A stretch of DNA of 64,000 nt from Paraburkholderia diazotrophica (GTDB taxonomy: Bacteria; Pseudomonadota; Gammaproteobacteria; Burkholderiales; Burkholderiaceae), in contig NZ_FNYE01000025.1 in assembly GCF_900108945.1 (NCBI RefSeq), positions 1 through 64,000 on the forward strand, written 5' to 3'. A model generated the notes under the pieces. That model did no database searches. It saw only the letters and a list, made by a program, of their open reading frames with translations, and was not told where the DNA came from. The position numbers and the translations under genes were made by a program. Within the stretch, counting starts at the first letter, position 1. Each line of letters begins with the position of its first letter. Shown in pieces: positions 62,657 to 64,000 of this stretch.

Positions 62657-62881
62657 CCAGTTCGATGAATCGGTTGCACCCTTCGGCAAGCCTTGCTGCA
62701 CAAGGGTTTGCAGTCTAAGTGCACCGTTCCGATGCACGCGGTTGCGCTCGGTGTTTTCCCTGGATGGGTTTTATCTCGACGCCCCCTTATCGAAAGCGGA
62801 ATCGCGCCGTTATACCGGTCATGAAATGCGCAGCGATGCACGGTACGGGGTTCGCAGTCTCGCTAAAACGGGGTGGCCGGA

Positions 62882-63043
62882 ATGGAAAAGTGGATCGTGG
62901 TAACGGGAATCTGGATGATGTTCGCGTCGTGCATGGTGCTGTTCATCCGTGGCGCCACGGGCTCTTCGCGTAACGAATTGCAGCCCGTCGAAGTGAAAGA
63001 CGACGAGCGCGATGCGAAGCAGCCGGAGTCTTTTCGGGTCTGA
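62882..63043 (+). CDS. Small single-pass membrane protein (53 aa)
   Basis: An unrecognised small frame: MEKWIVVTGIWMMFASCMVL begins a hydrophobic membrane helix of about 20 residues. It is followed by FIRGATGSSRNELQPVEVKD and a highly charged, soluble tail with DDERDAKQPES. The arrangement is that of a typical small inner-membrane protein. A purine-rich GGGGTGGCCGGA lies directly upstream of the ATG. It is divergent from putA across a 308-base region that also contains the putA operator. Function unknown. Confidence 0.55.
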   Translation: MEKWIVVTGIWMMFASCMVLFIRGATGSSRNELQPVEVKDDERDAKQPESFRV

Positions 63044-63126
63044 GGGCCGAGCGCGTCTTTCAAGCGTTGATGCACGTACGACGCGGGCGCGCCTTTGACT
63101 GACGGTGCGTTGTCGCGCCCGATGGG

Positions 63127-63369
63127 TCAGCAGTGCCGGGGCGAGAACCGGCAGCAACTGTCGCGAGGCGCGACGAGCCGATCGTGCACGACGCACAACC
63201 GGCTGTCGGCAACGCTCGCGCTGAATCCCGAACTGAATACAGCGAGGCCCGGAATGCTCTGCTCAAGTGAATGCCGATCGTCGGCGCGGAACCGGCAGTC
63301 CGCGCAGCAAGACCGACGCGCGTCGGGCTGCGCGCCGATGTTGTCGTCGAGAACCGCGGGTGCGCTCAC
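63127..63369 (-). CDS. Small cysteine-rich protein coupled to the YeiH-family gene
   Basis: An 80-aa protein without a signal peptide or membrane segment. Seven cysteines lie at 21, 22, 25, 59, 72, 73 and 80; CCADC, RLC and CC spacing suggests a four-Cys metal or iron-sulfur site (for example 22, 25, 59, 72). The middle SLEQSIPGLAVFSSGFSASV and RLCVVHDRLVAPRD look like conserved protein segments. The GTG at 63369 overlaps the TGA of the YeiH-family gene (GTGA), the mark of translational coupling, which is the best support that it is real. Function unknown. Confidence 0.6.
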   Translation of the reverse strand: MSAPAVLDDNIGAQPDARRSCCADCRFRADDRHSLEQSIPGLAVFSSGFSASVADSRLCVVHDRLVAPRDSCCRFSPRHC

Positions 63370-64000
63370 GAGCCCTGTCCCAAGCTATTCCAATACGGTG
63401 CGAACACGTGCGCGGACAGCGCGTAGCCGATGGCGATATTGACAGCCACGCCGACGGTGAACGCGATAAACGGCTTCACGCCCGTCGCCGCCAGCGACCG
63501 GATGCGTGTCGCCAGCCCGATGCTGAAGAAGCAGAAGATAAACGCCCATGTGCGCAACGCGGTAATCGGCGCGACGAACTCCGGCGTGACCACCTTGCGA
63601 TAGTCGGCGAGCGAGTAATGGCTCGCGATCCACGTGACGAGTGCCGACGCAATCACGAAGCCGATCACGAACTTCGGAAAGCGCGCCCAGATCTCGCGCG
63701 CATCGGCTTTCGTCGCAACGCCGTTTTCATCGGATTCCCAGCGCGTCGTCGCGACGATCGCCAGCAGGAAGGCCCAGATGCCGATCCAGATGTCGCGGCC
63801 CACCACCTTCATCAACGTGAACGCCTGAAGCGACGCCTCCGGTGCGCCCGCAATCGCGCTGCCCGTGTGCTTCGCGAAGTCGCCGTAGGCTTGCGCGGCG
63901 GCGATGCCCGCAGCGTCCGCAAATTCGGAGGTGCCGATCCATGCGCCCGCAACGGCCGTCGATAGACCGAGCGAGCGCGACACGAACGGCAACACGAAGA
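63366..64000 (-). CDS. YeiH-family (putative sulfate exporter) membrane protein, C-terminal part
   Basis: The C-terminal ~210 residues of a UPF0324/YeiH-type inner-membrane protein; the start lies beyond the right edge. Several hydrophobic helices are visible (FVIGFVIASALVTWIASHYS, LRTWAFIFCFFSIGLATRIR, IAFTVGVAVNIAIGYALSAH). The loop GTSEFADAAGIAAAQAYGDF and TLMKVVGRDIWIG are characteristic of the family. Proposed to export sulfate or a related anion; not well proven. It is followed directly by the cysteine-rich peptide gene. Confidence 0.85.
   Translation of the reverse strand, partial: FVLPFVSRSLGLSTAVAGAWIGTSEFADAAGIAAAQAYGDFAKHTGSAIAGAPEASLQAFTLMKVVGRDIWIGIWAFLLAIVATTRWESDENGVATKADAREIWARFPKFVIGFVIASALVTWIASHYSLADYRKVVTPEFVAPITALRTWAFIFCFFSIGLATRIRSLAATGVKPFIAFTVGVAVNIAIGYALSAHVFAPYWNSLGQGS

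Overview
The window looks like a chromosomal segment of a flagellated betaproteobacterium of the Burkholderiaceae, most likely Paraburkholderia or Burkholderia. This is inferred from the high GC content, the gene order of the flagellar/chemotaxis block, the adjacent DUF2844/DUF3443 pair, the H-NS-like protein and the repeat at the left end. No search was run, so the genus is an inference.

Layout. (1) 1-688: a 158-bp inverted repeat with a 204-bp centre, then a terminator. (2) 689-7902, minus strand: fliA, flhG, flhF, flhA, flhB (sigma-28, flagellar number/placement control and export gate). (3) 8116-9979, minus: DUF3443 and DUF2844 secreted proteins. (4) 10433-22041, minus: motA-motB-cheY-like-cheA-cheW-MCP-cheR-cheD-cheB-cheY-cheZ, headed by a strong sigma-28 promoter, with flhDC upstream at 22209-23289. 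(5) 23958-30551: a glycosyltransferase, an H-NS-like protein, aquaporin Z, a small PXPV-type protein, a Cof-type phosphatase, a BadF-type sugar kinase, tag and rpsU. (6) 31205-34597, plus: a FliT-like protein, fliC and fliD, with two near-identical sigma-28 promoters. (7) 34689-41746: a likely flagellin glycosylation locus with two tandem TPR/SPINDLY (GT41) transferases, an unknown 276-aa protein, a methyltransferase and a divergent glycosyltransferase. (8) 41823-42354: a substrate-binding-protein pseudogene next to tRNA-Arg(CCG). (9) 42689-47225: a di-haem cytochrome c, rep helicase and a Gfo/Idh/MocA oxidoreductase. (10) 47596-57185: a tandem glycine riboswitch, gcvT-gcvH-gcvP, an alginate-lyase-like protein, sdaA and a ThDP enzyme. 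(11) 57362-62573, minus: a branched-chain amino-acid-type binding protein and trifunctional putA with a candidate autoregulatory operator. (12) 62882-64000: a 53-aa membrane peptide, a cysteine-rich peptide, and a YeiH-family exporter cut by the right edge.

How the parts fit together. FlhDC (class I) should drive the export genes and fliA. FliA then reads the promoters seen before motA, the fliT-like gene and fliC. The GT41 pair and its neighbours probably decorate the short flagellin. The right third is amino-acid catabolism: glycine cleavage, serine deamination and proline oxidation.

The least ordinary items are the GT41 pair with its unknown partner, the FlhG P-loop without its lysines, the repeated motif in the CheD tail, the putA operator/promoter overlap, and the cysteine-rich gene coupled to the YeiH gene. 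I did not find a clearly novel defence or mobile system.
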